DNA of 64,000 nt from Burkholderiales bacterium Ga0077543 (GTDB lineage Bacteria > Pseudomonadota > Gammaproteobacteria > Burkholderiales > Burkholderiaceae_C), in NCBI GenBank assembly GCA_001464055.1, contig LNET01000055.1, positions 101,651-165,650 on the forward strand, in the 5' to 3' direction. Position numbers and translations under genes: made by a program. This document shows, one piece after another, positions 53,256 through 62,761 of this stretch; position 1 is the first letter of the stretch, and each line of letters opens with the position of its first letter. The notes beneath the pieces were generated by a model. The model saw nothing but the letters and a program-made list of their open reading frames with translations, did no database searches and had not been told where the DNA came from.

Positions 53256-53699
53256 TCACATCACGCCCAGCAGTTTCACTTCGAAGCGCACGGCCTGGCC
53301 GGCCAGAGGATGGTTGAAGTCGAAAAGCAGCCAGTCGCTGCCTTTCTCACGCACCACGCCCGCGTAGGAGCCCTGGCCGTCGGGCGTGGGGAATTCGACC
53401 ACGTCGCCCAGGTCGTAGCTGGCGTCGGCGTCGCCCAGTTCATGCAGCAGGCTCAGCTTGACGCGCTGCAGCAGTTCCGGGCTGCGCTGGCCGAAGGCGG
53501 CGCCCGCAGGCAGGTCGAAGTGTTCGTGCGCGCCCTCGGCCAGGCCCAGCAGGTGTTGTTCGATGGCCGGGGCCAGCTGGCCCATGCCCAGCGACAGCGT
53601 CGCGGGTTTGTCGCCGAACGTATTGACGACGTCGCGCCCGTCGGGGCCCGAAAGGCGGTAGTGCAGCGTCAGAAAGGAGCCGGGCTGGACAAGGTTCAC
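53256..53699 (-). CDS. fkpB: FKBP-type peptidyl-prolyl isomerase (SlpA/SlyD-like)
   Basis: This 147-residue protein is of the SlyD/SlpA group. It has [20 protein letters not shown] and [20 protein letters not shown], then the insert-in-flap region and [20 protein letters not shown], the FDxNHPLAG hallmark of this group. There is no histidine-rich metal tail as in SlyD, so SlpA/FkpB is the better name. The start is GTG 53699, because no ATG precedes the homology. It sits directly in front of ispH, the same pair as in E. coli. Confidence 0.9.
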   Translation of the reverse strand: MNLVQPGSFLTLHYRLSGPDGRDVVNTFGDKPATLSLGMGQLAPAIEQHLLGLAEGAHEHFDLPAGAAFGQRSPELLQRVKLSLLHELGDADASYDLGDVVEFPTPDGQGSYAGVVREKGSDWLLFDFNHPLAGQAVRFEVKLLGVM

Positions 53700-53765
53700 G
53701 GGTGGGCGGCCGGCAGATGGCGAAGGCGTCGCATAGACTGGACCGCAGATTCTACCGAGGCCCCC

Positions 53766-54440
53766 ATGCCCATGAAGGACCTGCCCGCCGACCAGCGGCC
53801 GCGCGAAAAACTGCTGGAACGTGGCGCAGCCACGCTCGCCGATGCCGAACTCCTGGCCTTGCTGCTGCGCACCGGCACCACCGGCACTGGCGTGCTGGTG
53901 CTGGCGCAGCAGGTGCTGGACCGCTGCGACGGGTTCGCCGGCCTGCTGGCCGCCCACCCCAGCAAGCTGCTCGGCATCAAGGGCCTGGGCCCGGCAAAGC
54001 AGGCCGAACTGCTGGCCGTGATGGAAATGGCGCGGCGCGCCTTGACGCAGCGTCTGCAGGCCAGCCCGGTGTTCGACAGCCCTGAAAGCGTCAAGGACTA
54101 CCTGGCCTTGCACCTGGGCGGGCGCGAACGCGAGGTCTTCGCCGTGCTGTTCTTGGACGCCCAGCACCGGCTCTTGCAATTAGAGGAAATGTTCCAGGGC
54201 ACCCTGACCCAGACCAGCGTCTACCCGCGCGAAGTCGTCAAGCGCGCGCTGGCGCTGAACGCGGCGGCCGTGGTGCTGGCGCACAACCATCCCTCGGGCG
54301 CGGCCGAGCCTTCGCGCGCCGACGAATTCCTGACCCAGACCCTGCGCTCGGCGCTCGGCCTGGTCGACGTGCGCGTGCTCGACCACATCGTCGTCGGGCG
54401 CGGGCAGGTGGTGTCGATGGCCGAACGGGGGCTGCTGTGA
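53766..54440 (+). CDS. radC: RadC-family JAMM/MPN(+) protein
   Basis: This 224-residue protein has a helix-hairpin-helix-like start ([20 protein letters not shown]) and a C-terminal JAMM metalloprotease-like domain with [15 protein letters not shown], the HxHPSGxxxPSxxD zinc motif, and the upstream acid in [14 protein letters not shown]. RadC is conserved, but a role in repair has not been upheld. ATG 53766 or ATG 53772 is the start. It diverges from the FKBP gene. Confidence 0.92.
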   Translation: MPMKDLPADQRPREKLLERGAATLADAELLALLLRTGTTGTGVLVLAQQVLDRCDGFAGLLAAHPSKLLGIKGLGPAKQAELLAVMEMARRALTQRLQASPVFDSPESVKDYLALHLGGREREVFAVLFLDAQHRLLQLEEMFQGTLTQTSVYPREVVKRALALNAAAVVLAHNHPSGAAEPSRADEFLTQTLRSALGLVDVRVLDHIVVGRGQVVSMAERGLL

Positions 54441-54482
54441 GCCCTGCCCTGGCCCTGGGCGCCGCGCCTTGACCGCCGCCGC

Positions 54483-55115
54483 ATGAAGGCCGGCAGCCTG
54501 AAGGACCTGGGGCGCCTGCGCGAAGCCCTGCAGCAGCGCGAGCGCGCCGCTGCAGAAGCCCTGGCCCGTGAACGCGCAGCACGTGCCGCGGCCGAACGCG
54601 CGCGCCAGCTGTTCGCCACGACCGTGGGCCCGGTGCACCCGCTGCCGGTGCAGAACCTGGCCGAACTGGGCCAGCCGCGACCCGAGCCCGTGCCTCGCCA
54701 GCGCGAGCTCGACGAAGCCGCCGCGCTGCGCGAGGCCTGGTCCGACGAGGTCGACGTCGAGAGCCTGCTCCTCACCGACGACGGCCTGAGCTTCCGCCGC
54801 CCCGACATCAGCCCCGACGTCGCCACCAAGCTGCGCCGCGGGCACTGGTCGATCCAGGGCCAGATCGACCTGCACGGCTTGCGCCGCGAAGAAGCGCGCG
54901 ACGAACTGGCGCAGTTCCTGCGCGACAGCCGGCGCCGCGGGCTGCGCTGCCTGCGCGTGGTGCACGGCAAGGGCCATGGCTCGCCCGGCCGCCAGCCGGT
55001 GCTGAAAGGCAAGGTGCAGCGCTGGCTGGCGCAAAGCGCCGAGGTGCTGGCCTTTGCCCAGGCCAGCGGGCCGCAGGGCGGCGCCGGAGCCTTGATCGTG
55101 CTGCTGACGGGCTGA
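54483..55115 (+). CDS. Smr/MutS2-domain protein (putative nuclease)
   Basis: This 210-residue protein has an N-terminal coiled coil rich in arginine and alanine (10-42), then an Smr domain (about 120-205) with the hallmark QIDLHGLRREEARDELAQFL and VVHGKGHGSPGRQPVLKGKV. Smr domains nick DNA or cleave RNA. The DLHG and HGKG motifs are both intact. It lies 42 bp after radC on the same strand. Confidence 0.88.
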   Translation: MKAGSLKDLGRLREALQQRERAAAEALARERAARAAAERARQLFATTVGPVHPLPVQNLAELGQPRPEPVPRQRELDEAAALREAWSDEVDVESLLLTDDGLSFRRPDISPDVATKLRRGHWSIQGQIDLHGLRREEARDELAQFLRDSRRRGLRCLRVVHGKGHGSPGRQPVLKGKVQRWLAQSAEVLAFAQASGPQGGAGALIVLLTG

Positions 55116-55144
55116 GCCCGCTGCAGCAAGCTGCCCGCGGCGCT

Positions 55145-55534
55145 TCAACCGCGGCGGTTGACCATCCAGTCGGCCGTGCCCTGGAAGGACTGGCCCAGCC
55201 GTTCGGCCAGCGGCGCGGGCACCGCCAGGTCCTGCATGGCCAGCAGCATGCAGGCCATCCACTCGTCGCGTTCGCGGCTGGCGATGGGGTAAGGCAGATG
55301 GCGGGCGCGCAGCATCGGGTGGCCGAAGCGGCTGATGTAATGGTCGGGCCCGCCCAGCCAGCCGCACAGGAACCAGAAGAGCTTGTCGCGCGAGCCCTCC
55401 AGGTCCTGCGGGTGCAAGGCGCGCAGTGCCGCAAACTGCGGCTCCAGGTCCATCAGGTCATAGAACCGGTCGACCAGCGAACGCACTCCAGGTTCGCCAC
55501 CCAGCTGTTCGAACGGCGCAAGCTCGGCCGTCAC
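55145..55534 (-). CDS. Group II truncated haemoglobin
   Basis: This 129-residue globin reads ELAPFEQLGGEPGVRSLVDR, then the CD loop FYDLMDLEPQFAALRALHPQ, the E-helix end and KLFWFLCGWLGGPDHYISRF with the proximal region HPMLRARHLPYPI and the His of the F helix. WLGGP and the later trp (DEWMACMLLAMQD) are group II features. It probably binds O2 or NO. It starts with GTG 55534, overlapping the stop of the MinD-like gene (GTGA), so the two are coupled. Confidence 0.9.
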   Translation of the reverse strand: MTAELAPFEQLGGEPGVRSLVDRFYDLMDLEPQFAALRALHPQDLEGSRDKLFWFLCGWLGGPDHYISRFGHPMLRARHLPYPIASRERDEWMACMLLAMQDLAVPAPLAERLGQSFQGTADWMVNRRG

Positions 55535-56325
55535 GGCTGCAGCAGCTTGGCCGCAGCCGCGACGATGCCCAGCGAGGCCGGTGTGCCCGGCAGCCATTCC
55601 AGCACCAGCTGGCGGCGCAGGACGGCGTCGCGCACGGCAGGGTCGATCGGCACTTCGCCCACCAGGTCCAGCCGCACGGGACTGTCGAGCTGCGGGTTGA
55701 CGTAGCGGTCGACCACCTGCTGCAACTGCTGGCGCACCTGGCGGCCTTCGCCGGGCTTGCGCGTCTGGTTCACCAGCAGGCCCATGCGCCTGCGGCCCTG
55801 GGTGGTGGCCAGCACCTTGATGGTGGCATAGGCGTCGGTCAGCGAGGTCGGCTCAGGCGTGGCCACCACCAGCACTTCGCCCGCCAGCGACACCGTGTAC
55901 AGCACGACGTCGGAGATGCCGGCGCCGGTGTCCAGCAGCACATGGTCGAACTTGGGCGTGACTTCGTCGATGACCTTCTGCAGCTGGTCGCGCACTTCCG
56001 GCGTCATGCGCGAGTACTCGACCATGCCCGAACCGGCCAGCAGCACGGAAAAGCCACAGGGCGCCGGCAGGATGGCGTCTGCCAGCGTGGCCTTGCCCGT
56101 GAACACGTCGTGCAGGGTGATCTTCGGGAACAGGTTCAGCACCACGTCCAGGTTGGCCAGGCCCAGGTCGGCGTCCAGCACCAGCACCTTGCGGCCGGCG
56201 CGCGCCAGGGCGGCCGCCAGGTTGGCCGACACGAATGTCTTGCCCACGCCGCCCTTGCCGCTGGTAACGGCCAGGATGTTGGCTGGCTGCGGGCCGCGCC
56301 GGGTTTCGGAATCGGGTTCAGACAT
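55531..56325 (-). CDS. MinD/ParA-family ATPase (FlhG/FleN-like)
   Basis: This 264-residue ATPase has the deviant Walker A motif SGKGGVGKTFVSANLAA, the switch I DADLGLANLDVVLNL and Walker B DHVLLDTGAGISD. Among MinD relatives, D-A-D-L-G-L-A-N is typical of FlhG/FleN proteins, which number flagella with FlhF and are often next to chemotaxis genes; cheRDB follow within 1 kb here. No flhF is visible, so the flagellar role is inferred. Its end overlaps the globin start. Confidence 0.85.
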   Translation of the reverse strand: MSEPDSETRRGPQPANILAVTSGKGGVGKTFVSANLAAALARAGRKVLVLDADLGLANLDVVLNLFPKITLHDVFTGKATLADAILPAPCGFSVLLAGSGMVEYSRMTPEVRDQLQKVIDEVTPKFDHVLLDTGAGISDVVLYTVSLAGEVLVVATPEPTSLTDAYATIKVLATTQGRRRMGLLVNQTRKPGEGRQVRQQLQQVVDRYVNPQLDSPVRLDLVGEVPIDPAVRDAVLRRQLVLEWLPGTPASLGIVAAAAKLLQP

Positions 56326-56354
56326 GGGCGGGGCAGTGCTTGCGAACAGGGCGG

Positions 56355-57080
56355 TCAGTCATGGTCGTGGTGTTGGAAACTGTCGAAGAGCAGGCGTTTC
56401 TCTTCGCTGCTGACCACGGAAACGGCGGTGGGCTCCAGCTGCACCAGGTTGCGGCCCTGGCGCTTGGCACGGTAGAGCTGCTGGTCGGCGCGCTCCACCC
56501 ACAGCGCGGGTGTCGAGCGTACCCACTGCGGGGCGAAGGCGCCGCCGATGCTGACGCTGACCGAGATTTCCTGGCCCGGACCCACGACCACCGGCATGTG
56601 CTCCACGCGCCGCCTTACACGTTCGGCCACGGTTTCGCCGAAAGCACTGGCGCAGTTGGGCAGGATGATGGCGAATTCCTCGCCACCCACGCGTGCCACC
56701 AGGTCCATCGGGCGCACGCTGTCCAGCAGCGCATTGGCCACGGCCTTGATGACGCCGTCGCCGGCGTTGTGGCCATAGGTGTCGTTGACACGCTTGAAGA
56801 GGTCGATGTCCAGGGTCAGGAGCAAGGCCGGTTCGCCGCTGCGCGCCACGCGGTCGATTTCGCGTTCCAGCGCCAGCTCGAAGGCGCGGCGGTTGGCCAG
56901 GCCGGTCAGGGCGTCGCGGCTGGAAAGCTCGACCAGGGCGTCGACCAGACCCTGGATGAACGCCGGGCTGCCGGGCATACCGGACGGCAGTTCGCGCCCA
57001 GACGCACCGAGCAATTGCAACGCCTGGTCCAGCTGGAGCGCAGCAAGGGCGGGTGACTGGGGGGCGTTGGAAAGGTCCAA
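56355..57080 (-). CDS. Diguanylate cyclase
   Basis: This 241-residue soluble GGDEF protein has a short N-terminal helical region (1-55) and a full GGDEF domain with SSRDALTGLANRRAFELALE and LDIDLFKRVNDTYGHNAGD. The active site is GGEEF and the inhibitory I-site RPMD lies five residues before it, so it should be product-inhibited. It starts with TTG at 57080. It lies 29 bp upstream of the MinD-like gene on the same strand. Confidence 0.9.
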   Translation of the reverse strand: MDLSNAPQSPALAALQLDQALQLLGASGRELPSGMPGSPAFIQGLVDALVELSSRDALTGLANRRAFELALEREIDRVARSGEPALLLTLDIDLFKRVNDTYGHNAGDGVIKAVANALLDSVRPMDLVARVGGEEFAIILPNCASAFGETVAERVRRRVEHMPVVVGPGQEISVSVSIGGAFAPQWVRSTPALWVERADQQLYRAKRQGRNLVQLEPTAVSVVSSEEKRLLFDSFQHHDHD

Positions 57081-57262
57081 AGGGCTGCGGCACGACGGCC
57101 CGGAGTGCCGTCCAGCCGCCTGTAACAGCGACGCCTCAGTCTATCAGCCACCCCGCGCAGGCCCGAACCGTGAAATGCCCGGCGGACCGGTGCCATTTCG
57201 GCGCATGGGCACGCCCACTGCGGGGCCAAACTCTGGCCGAGCCCCCCCGCCCCCAGGACCCC

Positions 57263-58114
57263 ATGAGCGCTGCCACTGCACCCCCGAACGGCCTGTCAGA
57301 GCCGGAGTTCACGCTGTCGCCGGCCGACTTCGAAAGGATCCGGCAGCTGATCTACCAACGCGCGGGCATCAGCCTGCATGCCGGCAAGCAAGCCATGGTG
57401 TACAGCCGGCTGTCGCGCCGACTGCGCGAGACCGGCTACACCTCGTTTTCCGACTATCTGGGCTGGCTGGAACGCGCCACGGGTGCGGGCGGCGAAGCCG
57501 AGTGGCAGGAATTCGTCAACTGCCTGACCACCAACCTCACCGCCTTCTTCCGCGAAGAGCACCACTTCCATGCCCTTGTCGACGACCTGAAGGCGCGCGC
57601 AGCCCGACCCATCCGGATGTGGTGCAACGCCGCATCCACGGGGGAGGAGCCTTACTCGCTGGCCATGACGGTGGCCGAGACCCTGGGCTTGTCGGCCCAG
57701 GTGAAGATCGTCTGCAGCGACATCGACACCAAGGTGCTGGCCACGGCGCAGCGCGGCGTCTATGCCGTCGATGCACGCGGCCTCAGCCCGGAACGGCTGA
57801 AGCGCCACTTCATGCGTGGCACCGGCGCCAACGCCGGCTTCGTACGGGTGAAGCCCGAGCTGGCGCGATTCATCGACTTCCGCACCTTCAACCTGATGAG
57901 CCCGAGCTGGGCTGCGCTGGGTGAACCCTTCGACCTGGTGTTCTGCCGCAACGTGATGATCTATTTCGACAACGCCACGCAAAGGCGGGTGCTCGAACGC
58001 ATCCACGCCGCCACCACGCCCGGGGCGCTGCTGTATGTCGGCCACTCCGAAAACTTCACCGAGTCGCGCGACCTGTTCAGGTTGCGCGGCAAGACGATCT
58101 ACGAGCGCGTGTGA
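57263..58114 (+). CDS. cheR: Chemotaxis protein methyltransferase CheR
   Basis: This 283-residue S-adenosylmethionine enzyme methylates glutamates on chemoreceptors. It has the N-terminal helical domain (FERIRQLIYQRAGISLHAGK) and the Rossmann core with NLTAFFREEHHF, CNAASTGEEPYSLAM (SAM site), CSDIDTKVLATAQRGVY and DLVFCRNVMIYFD. No C-terminal receptor-pentapeptide repeats are present. ATG 57263 is chosen; the upstream frame is non-homologous. It is the first of cheR-cheD-cheB. Confidence 0.95.
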   Translation: MSAATAPPNGLSEPEFTLSPADFERIRQLIYQRAGISLHAGKQAMVYSRLSRRLRETGYTSFSDYLGWLERATGAGGEAEWQEFVNCLTTNLTAFFREEHHFHALVDDLKARAARPIRMWCNAASTGEEPYSLAMTVAETLGLSAQVKIVCSDIDTKVLATAQRGVYAVDARGLSPERLKRHFMRGTGANAGFVRVKPELARFIDFRTFNLMSPSWAALGEPFDLVFCRNVMIYFDNATQRRVLERIHAATTPGALLYVGHSENFTESRDLFRLRGKTIYERV

Positions 58115-58181
58115 CCTGCACTTGACCGACCGGTTCGAGCGCTCAACTTCCGGGCGGCCCGGCCGACAACCTCAGGACACC

Positions 58182-58859
58182 ATGCCCGCATCCGCCACCA
58201 CCCCCTTCCCGCCCACCCGGCCTGTTCTGGGCGCCACCAGCCGCCTGGAACGGCTGAAGGCCGCACCGCGCAAGCCTGGAGAAGCGAGCTTCTTCTTCTA
58301 CGACGCCCATTTCCGCAACGAAGCGGTGAAGGTGTTGCCCGGCGAATTCTTCGTCTACGACGAGGACATCCTCGTCATGACGACCCTGGGCAGCTGTATC
58401 GCGGCCTGCCTGTGGGACCGCGACAAGCGCATCGGCGGCATGAACCACTTCCTGCTGCCCGACACCGGCGCCGCCGGCGGCGGCGACAGCGGCCGCTACG
58501 GCAGCTATGCGATGGACCTGCTGATCGGCGAACTGGTCAAGCGCGGCGCCACACGCGGCGGCATGGAAGCGAAGATCTTCGGCGGCGGGGCCGTCATCAG
58601 CGGCATGAACACCATCAACGTCGGTGAACGCAACACCGCTTTCGTGCTGGACTACCTGCGCACCGAACGCATCAGCGTGGTCAGCAAGGACGTGCTGGAC
58701 ATCTACCCGCGCAAGGTGTGTTTCCTGCCGCACAGCGGCAAGGCCATGGTCAAGCGCCTGGCTTCGGCCAACACCGAGGCTCTGGCGGCGCAGGAACGCG
58801 CCGCGGCCACGCGCAGCGCCCCGGCCGCAAGCAGTGGCGGTTCGGTCGATCTGTTCTGA
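58182..58859 (+). CDS. cheD: Chemoreceptor glutamine deamidase CheD
   Basis: This 225-residue protein has the CheD core with the catalytic cysteine in VMTTLGSCIAACLWD, the histidine in GGMNHFLLPD and the later FGGGAVISGMNTINVGERN. It deamidates receptor glutamines and in some bacteria interacts with CheC. The first ~40 residues and the alanine-rich last ~25 are linkers. It lies between cheR and cheB, the standard order in beta- and alphaproteobacteria. Confidence 0.94.
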   Translation: MPASATTPFPPTRPVLGATSRLERLKAAPRKPGEASFFFYDAHFRNEAVKVLPGEFFVYDEDILVMTTLGSCIAACLWDRDKRIGGMNHFLLPDTGAAGGGDSGRYGSYAMDLLIGELVKRGATRGGMEAKIFGGGAVISGMNTINVGERNTAFVLDYLRTERISVVSKDVLDIYPRKVCFLPHSGKAMVKRLASANTEALAAQERAAATRSAPAASSGGSVDLF

Positions 58860-58898
58860 TTCAGACAACGAACAACAAGAGGCAAGAGGAAAACGACG

Positions 58899-59987
58899 AT
58901 GGCCGCAGCAAAGATTCGCGTGGTGGTGGTGGACGACTCGGCCCTGGTGCGCGGGCTGCTCGCCGAAATCATCGACCGGCAACCCGACATGTGCTGCGTG
59001 GGCGCCGCGGCCGACCCGCTGGTGGCCCGCGAGATGATCCGCAACGTCAACCCCGACGTCATCACGCTCGACATCGAGATGCCACGCATGGACGGCATCG
59101 ACTTCCTGTCGCGACTGATGCGCCTGCGGCCGATGCCCGTGGTGATGGTCAGCACGCTGACCGAGCGCGGCGCCGACGTCACGCTGAAGGCCCTGGAACT
59201 GGGCGCGGTGGACTTCGTGGCAAAACCGAAGATCGGCGTCAGTGACGGCCTGCGCCAGCTCGGCGCCGACATCACCGAGAAAATCCGAACCGCCGCCCGT
59301 GCCCGCGTGCACCGCCTGCCAGGAGCGCCGGCAGCGGGCGCCGCGGCGGGTACGCCCGCCCCGGCACCCGCGTCGCTGGGCCGGCTGTCCACGGAGAAGA
59401 TCATCTTCATCGGCGCCTCCACCGGCGGCACCGAAGCCACGCGCGAAGTGCTGATGCAGCTGCCAGCCGACGCGCCGGCAGTGATGATCACCCAGCACAT
59501 GCCCCCCGGTTTCACGAAAAGCTACGCCGCCCGCCTGGACGGCCTGTGCCGCATTGCCGTGGCCGAAGCCCGCGACGGCGAACGGGTGCTGCCCGGACAC
59601 GCCTACATCGCCCCGGGCGGCCACCACCTGAGCGTGGAACGCTCGGGTGCGAACTACATCGCCCGCGTGCAGGTGGGCCAGCCGGTGAACCGGCACATGC
59701 CCAGCGTGGAAGTGCTGTTCGAAAGCGCGGCCCGCGTCGTCGGCCGCAACGCACTGGGCGTGATGCTCACCGGCATGGGCGCCGACGGCGCCAAGGCCAT
59801 GAAGACGATGAAGGACGCCGGCAGCTACAACCTGGTTCAGGACGAAGCCAGCTGCGTCGTCTTCGGCATGCCGCGCGAAGCCATTGCCCATGGCGCAGCC
59901 AACGAGGTGCTGCCGCTGACGCAGATTGCGCCCCGGCTGATGGAGTGGCTGCGCGCGAACGCGGGCACGGCGACCTCTCGGGTCTGA
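58899..59987 (+). CDS. cheB: Chemoreceptor methylesterase/response regulator CheB
   Basis: This 362-residue protein has an N-terminal receiver (phospho-acceptor Asp58 in [12 protein letters not shown]) joined by an alanine/proline linker to the methylesterase. The catalytic triad is complete: Ser174 (FIGASTGG), His200 (ITQHMPPGF) and Asp296 ([10 protein letters not shown]). It removes receptor methyl groups, opposing CheR. The gene ends the che set; cheA, cheW and cheY are not in the window. Confidence 0.96.
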   Translation: MAAAKIRVVVVDDSALVRGLLAEIIDRQPDMCCVGAAADPLVAREMIRNVNPDVITLDIEMPRMDGIDFLSRLMRLRPMPVVMVSTLTERGADVTLKALELGAVDFVAKPKIGVSDGLRQLGADITEKIRTAARARVHRLPGAPAAGAAAGTPAPAPASLGRLSTEKIIFIGASTGGTEATREVLMQLPADAPAVMITQHMPPGFTKSYAARLDGLCRIAVAEARDGERVLPGHAYIAPGGHHLSVERSGANYIARVQVGQPVNRHMPSVEVLFESAARVVGRNALGVMLTGMGADGAKAMKTMKDAGSYNLVQDEASCVVFGMPREAIAHGAANEVLPLTQIAPRLMEWLRANAGTATSRV

Positions 59988-60004
59988 GGCCCAGGGTCCA
60001 GGGT

Positions 60005-61240
60005 TCAGCCCGGCGGCTTGTCCTGCAGGAACATCGCCTGCAGGTCGGACAGGAAATCGAAGCCGCGCGCGCTGGGCACCACCCGGTCGCCGGTCAGTTC
60101 CAGCAGACCCTTTTGCGCGGCCTGCTGCAAGGCCGGCAGCACGGCCGACAAGGGCAGGCCCGTGCGCTCGGCGAAGCCGGTCAGGTGAAAGCCTTCGCGC
60201 AGCCGCAGCGCACCCAGCATGAATTCGAAAGGCAGGTCGCGTCGCGCCACCTCGTTCTGGTTCGACACCGGCGTGCCGGCCAGCGCCTGCTGCATGTAGG
60301 CCGCCGGCTCGCGCCAGCGCACCTGGCGCAGCACCCGGTGCGGAAAACTCAGCTTGCCATGCGCCCCGGCACCGATGCCCAGGTAGTCGCCGAAAGCCCA
60401 GTAGTTCAGGTTGTGCGCGCAGCGGTGCCCCGGCCGCGCAAAGGCCGAGACTTCGTAGCGCTGCAGCCCGGCTTGCGAGGTGCGCTCGGTGATCAGGTCC
60501 AGCATGTCCGAGGCCGTGTCGTCGTCGGGCAGCACTGGCGGGTGGGTGGCGAAGAAGGTGTTCGGCTCCAGCGTCAGGTGGTAGACCGACAGGTGCGGCG
60601 GCCGGAAGGCCAGTGCCGTGTCCAGGTCGCGGGCCAGCGCGGCCAGGTCCTGGCCGGGCAGCGCATACATCAGGTCCAGATTCCAGGTGTCGAAAGACGC
60701 TGCCGCCTCTTCCACCGCAGCCCGCGCCTGTGCGGCGTCGTGCACGCGGCCGATGCGCTTGAGCGCCGCGTCGTCGAAGCTCTGCACGCCGATCGACAAG
60801 CGCGTGACGCCGGCCGCACGAAAGGCCTTGAAGCGCTCGCGCTCGAAGGTGCCGGGGTTGGCTTCGAGCGTGATCTCGGCGTCGGGCTCCAGCGGCAGGC
60901 GGGCGCGAATGTCGGCCAGCAGGCGGTCGATGCCGGCCGGCGAGAACAGGCTGGGCGTGCCGCCGCCGATGAACACCGTCTGCACGCGCCGGCCCCAGAC
61001 CAGGGGCAGTGACGACTCGAGGTCGGCACACAGTGCGTCCAGGTAACGCTGCTCGGGCAGCTCGCCCCGGTTCTCGTGGCTGTTGAAGTCGCAGTAGGGG
61101 CACTTCTTCAGGCACCAGGGCAAGTGCACGTACAGCGCCAAGGGCGGCAGCGCAGAAAGCTGCAAAGTGCCGGGCCGAAGATAGTGCAGTGCCGCTTCGG
61201 CAGCCCCGCTCACGCCCTTCGCTTGCGGCTCTTCGTTCAC
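60005..61240 (-). CDS. hemW: Radical SAM haem chaperone HemW
   Basis: This radical SAM protein of 411 residues has the cluster motif CLKKCPYC (Cys43, Cys47, Cys50) and the usual FIGGGTPSLFSPAGIDRLL and RLSIGVQSFDDAALKRIGRV blocks. The third cysteine is followed by Asp (CDFNSH) rather than the extra cysteine of HemN, marking HemW, which delivers haem instead of oxidising coproporphyrinogen. Its start overlaps the end of rdgB. Confidence 0.94.
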   Translation of the reverse strand: MNEEPQAKGVSGAAEAALHYLRPGTLQLSALPPLALYVHLPWCLKKCPYCDFNSHENRGELPEQRYLDALCADLESSLPLVWGRRVQTVFIGGGTPSLFSPAGIDRLLADIRARLPLEPDAEITLEANPGTFERERFKAFRAAGVTRLSIGVQSFDDAALKRIGRVHDAAQARAAVEEAAASFDTWNLDLMYALPGQDLAALARDLDTALAFRPPHLSVYHLTLEPNTFFATHPPVLPDDDTASDMLDLITERTSQAGLQRYEVSAFARPGHRCAHNLNYWAFGDYLGIGAGAHGKLSFPHRVLRQVRWREPAAYMQQALAGTPVSNQNEVARRDLPFEFMLGALRLREGFHLTGFAERTGLPLSAVLPALQQAAQKGLLELTGDRVVPSARGFDFLSDLQAMFLQDKPPG

Positions 61241-61917
61241 AGATGCCAGACCTCGCGCAGCAGCAGCAGCATCTGCTTCATGGCGCGCGCGCGGTGGCTG
61301 TGCAGGTTCTTCTGCTCGGGCGTCATCTCGGCCACGGACAGACCCAGCTCGGGGATGTACATCAGCGGGTCGTAGCCGAAGCCGAGTTCGCCACGCGGTT
61401 CGCTCAGCAGTTCGCCCGGCCAGCGACCCACGGCGATGAGTGGTTCGGGGTCGGCCGCATGGCGCACCGCCACCAGGGTGCTGACGAAGTAGGCACGGCG
61501 GTCGGCCGCGCCATGCAGGCGCTGCAGCAGCATGCTGTTGTTGGCGGCATCCTGCACGCGGCGGCGAGCTTCGCGGTCTGCCTCGCGTGCGCTCTTGCGG
61601 GCGCCCGGCAGGGCCACGCTGGCGAAGTTCGCGGAATTCACGCCCGGTTCACCGGCCAGCGACTCGACGCAGACACCGGAGTCGTCGGCGATGGCCGGGC
61701 CGCCTGCGGCAGCCGCCGCGTGGCGCGCCTTGGCCAGACCGTTCTCGATGAAGGTGCAATGCGGTTCCGCCACCTCGGTGATACCCAGTTCGCCCTGCGG
61801 CACCAGGACCACGTGCAGGCCGGCAAGCATGGCCGAAAGCTCGCTCAACTTCTTCGCGTTGTTGGACGCCAGCACCAGGCGCATGGGCGGCCCGCCGTTC
61901 GTTGCCGCGGCCTTCAC
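61237..61917 (-). CDS. rdgB: XTP/dITP diphosphatase
   Basis: This 226-residue enzyme removes non-canonical purine nucleotides. It has [18 protein letters not shown], the metal/nucleotide block [20 protein letters not shown] and [11 protein letters not shown], and [20 protein letters not shown] at the end. The ATGA overlap with hemW suggests coupling. The usual start is near MRLVLASN (residue 12); upstream ATG 61917 adds a short alanine-rich leader. Confidence 0.93.
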   Translation of the reverse strand: MKAAATNGGPPMRLVLASNNAKKLSELSAMLAGLHVVLVPQGELGITEVAEPHCTFIENGLAKARHAAAAAGGPAIADDSGVCVESLAGEPGVNSANFASVALPGARKSAREADREARRRVQDAANNSMLLQRLHGAADRRAYFVSTLVAVRHAADPEPLIAVGRWPGELLSEPRGELGFGYDPLMYIPELGLSVAEMTPEQKNLHSHRARAMKQMLLLLREVWHL

Positions 61918-62645
61918 AGCGGCTGCGCCAGTGCGGCGCGCTGAAGGCCCACCAGTTCGCGGATGCCCCGGTCGGCCAGGGCCAGCAGCGCGTCCATCTC
62001 GGCGCGCGAAAACGGCACGCCTTCTGCCGTGCCCTGCACTTCGACGAAGCCGCCGCTGCCGGTCATCACCACGTTCATGTCGGTGTCGCAGCCGCTGTCC
62101 TCGACGTATTCCAGGTCGAGCAGGGGTGTGCCCTGCACCACCCCCACCGAGATGGCGGCGACGAAGTCTCGGATCGGGCTGACGGCCAGTTTGCCCTGGC
62201 CCAGCAGCCAGTTCACCGCGTCATGGGCGGCGACAAAAGCGCCGGTGATGGCCGCCGTGCGCGTGCCGCCGTCGGCCTGCAGCACGTCGCAATCCAGTGC
62301 GATGGTGCGTTCACCCAATGCCGCCAGGTCGAACACGCTGCGCATCGACCGCCCGATCAGGCGCTGGATTTCCTGCGTGCGCCCGCTCTGCTTGCCGCGG
62401 GCGGCCTCGCGGTCGCTGCGGGTATGGGTGCTGCGCGGCAACATGCCATATTCAGCCGTGACCCAGCCTTCGCCGCTGCCGCGCTTGTGCGGCGGCACCT
62501 TCTCTTCCACCGAGGCCGTGCACAGCACCTTGGTGTCGCCGAAGCAGACCAGCACCGAACCTTCGGCATGCACGGTGTAGCGGCGCTGCAGGCTGACAGG
62601 GCGCAGCTGCTCGGCACGGCGGCCGGACGATCGTTCGAAACTCAT
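61914..62645 (-). CDS. rph: Ribonuclease PH
   Basis: RNase PH trims the 3' ends of tRNA precursors by phosphorolysis. The 243-residue protein starts with [20 protein letters not shown] and shows [39 protein letters not shown] and the phosphate/metal region [19 protein letters not shown]. Length and motifs are standard. It overlaps rdgB (ATGA) and lies downstream of the phosphatase gene. Confidence 0.96.
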   Translation of the reverse strand: MSFERSSGRRAEQLRPVSLQRRYTVHAEGSVLVCFGDTKVLCTASVEEKVPPHKRGSGEGWVTAEYGMLPRSTHTRSDREAARGKQSGRTQEIQRLIGRSMRSVFDLAALGERTIALDCDVLQADGGTRTAAITGAFVAAHDAVNWLLGQGKLAVSPIRDFVAAISVGVVQGTPLLDLEYVEDSGCDTDMNVVMTGSGGFVEVQGTAEGVPFSRAEMDALLALADRGIRELVGLQRAALAQPL

Positions 62646-62761
62646 GAGTTGTCTTTCTGAGGGGTGGCTGCTGCGCAGCCGGATCTTTCAGGCTTCCGTC
62701 GCACAGCCGAAAACATGGTGGGCCGGCGCACTTGCCGTGCGGAGGGCGCAGCCGCGAAGGG

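Noticed and set aside
58143..61115. 990-codon reverse-strand open frame across cheD, cheB and hemW
   Set aside because: Shadow frame of GC-rich coding DNA; it cuts across three well-identified genes in other frames.
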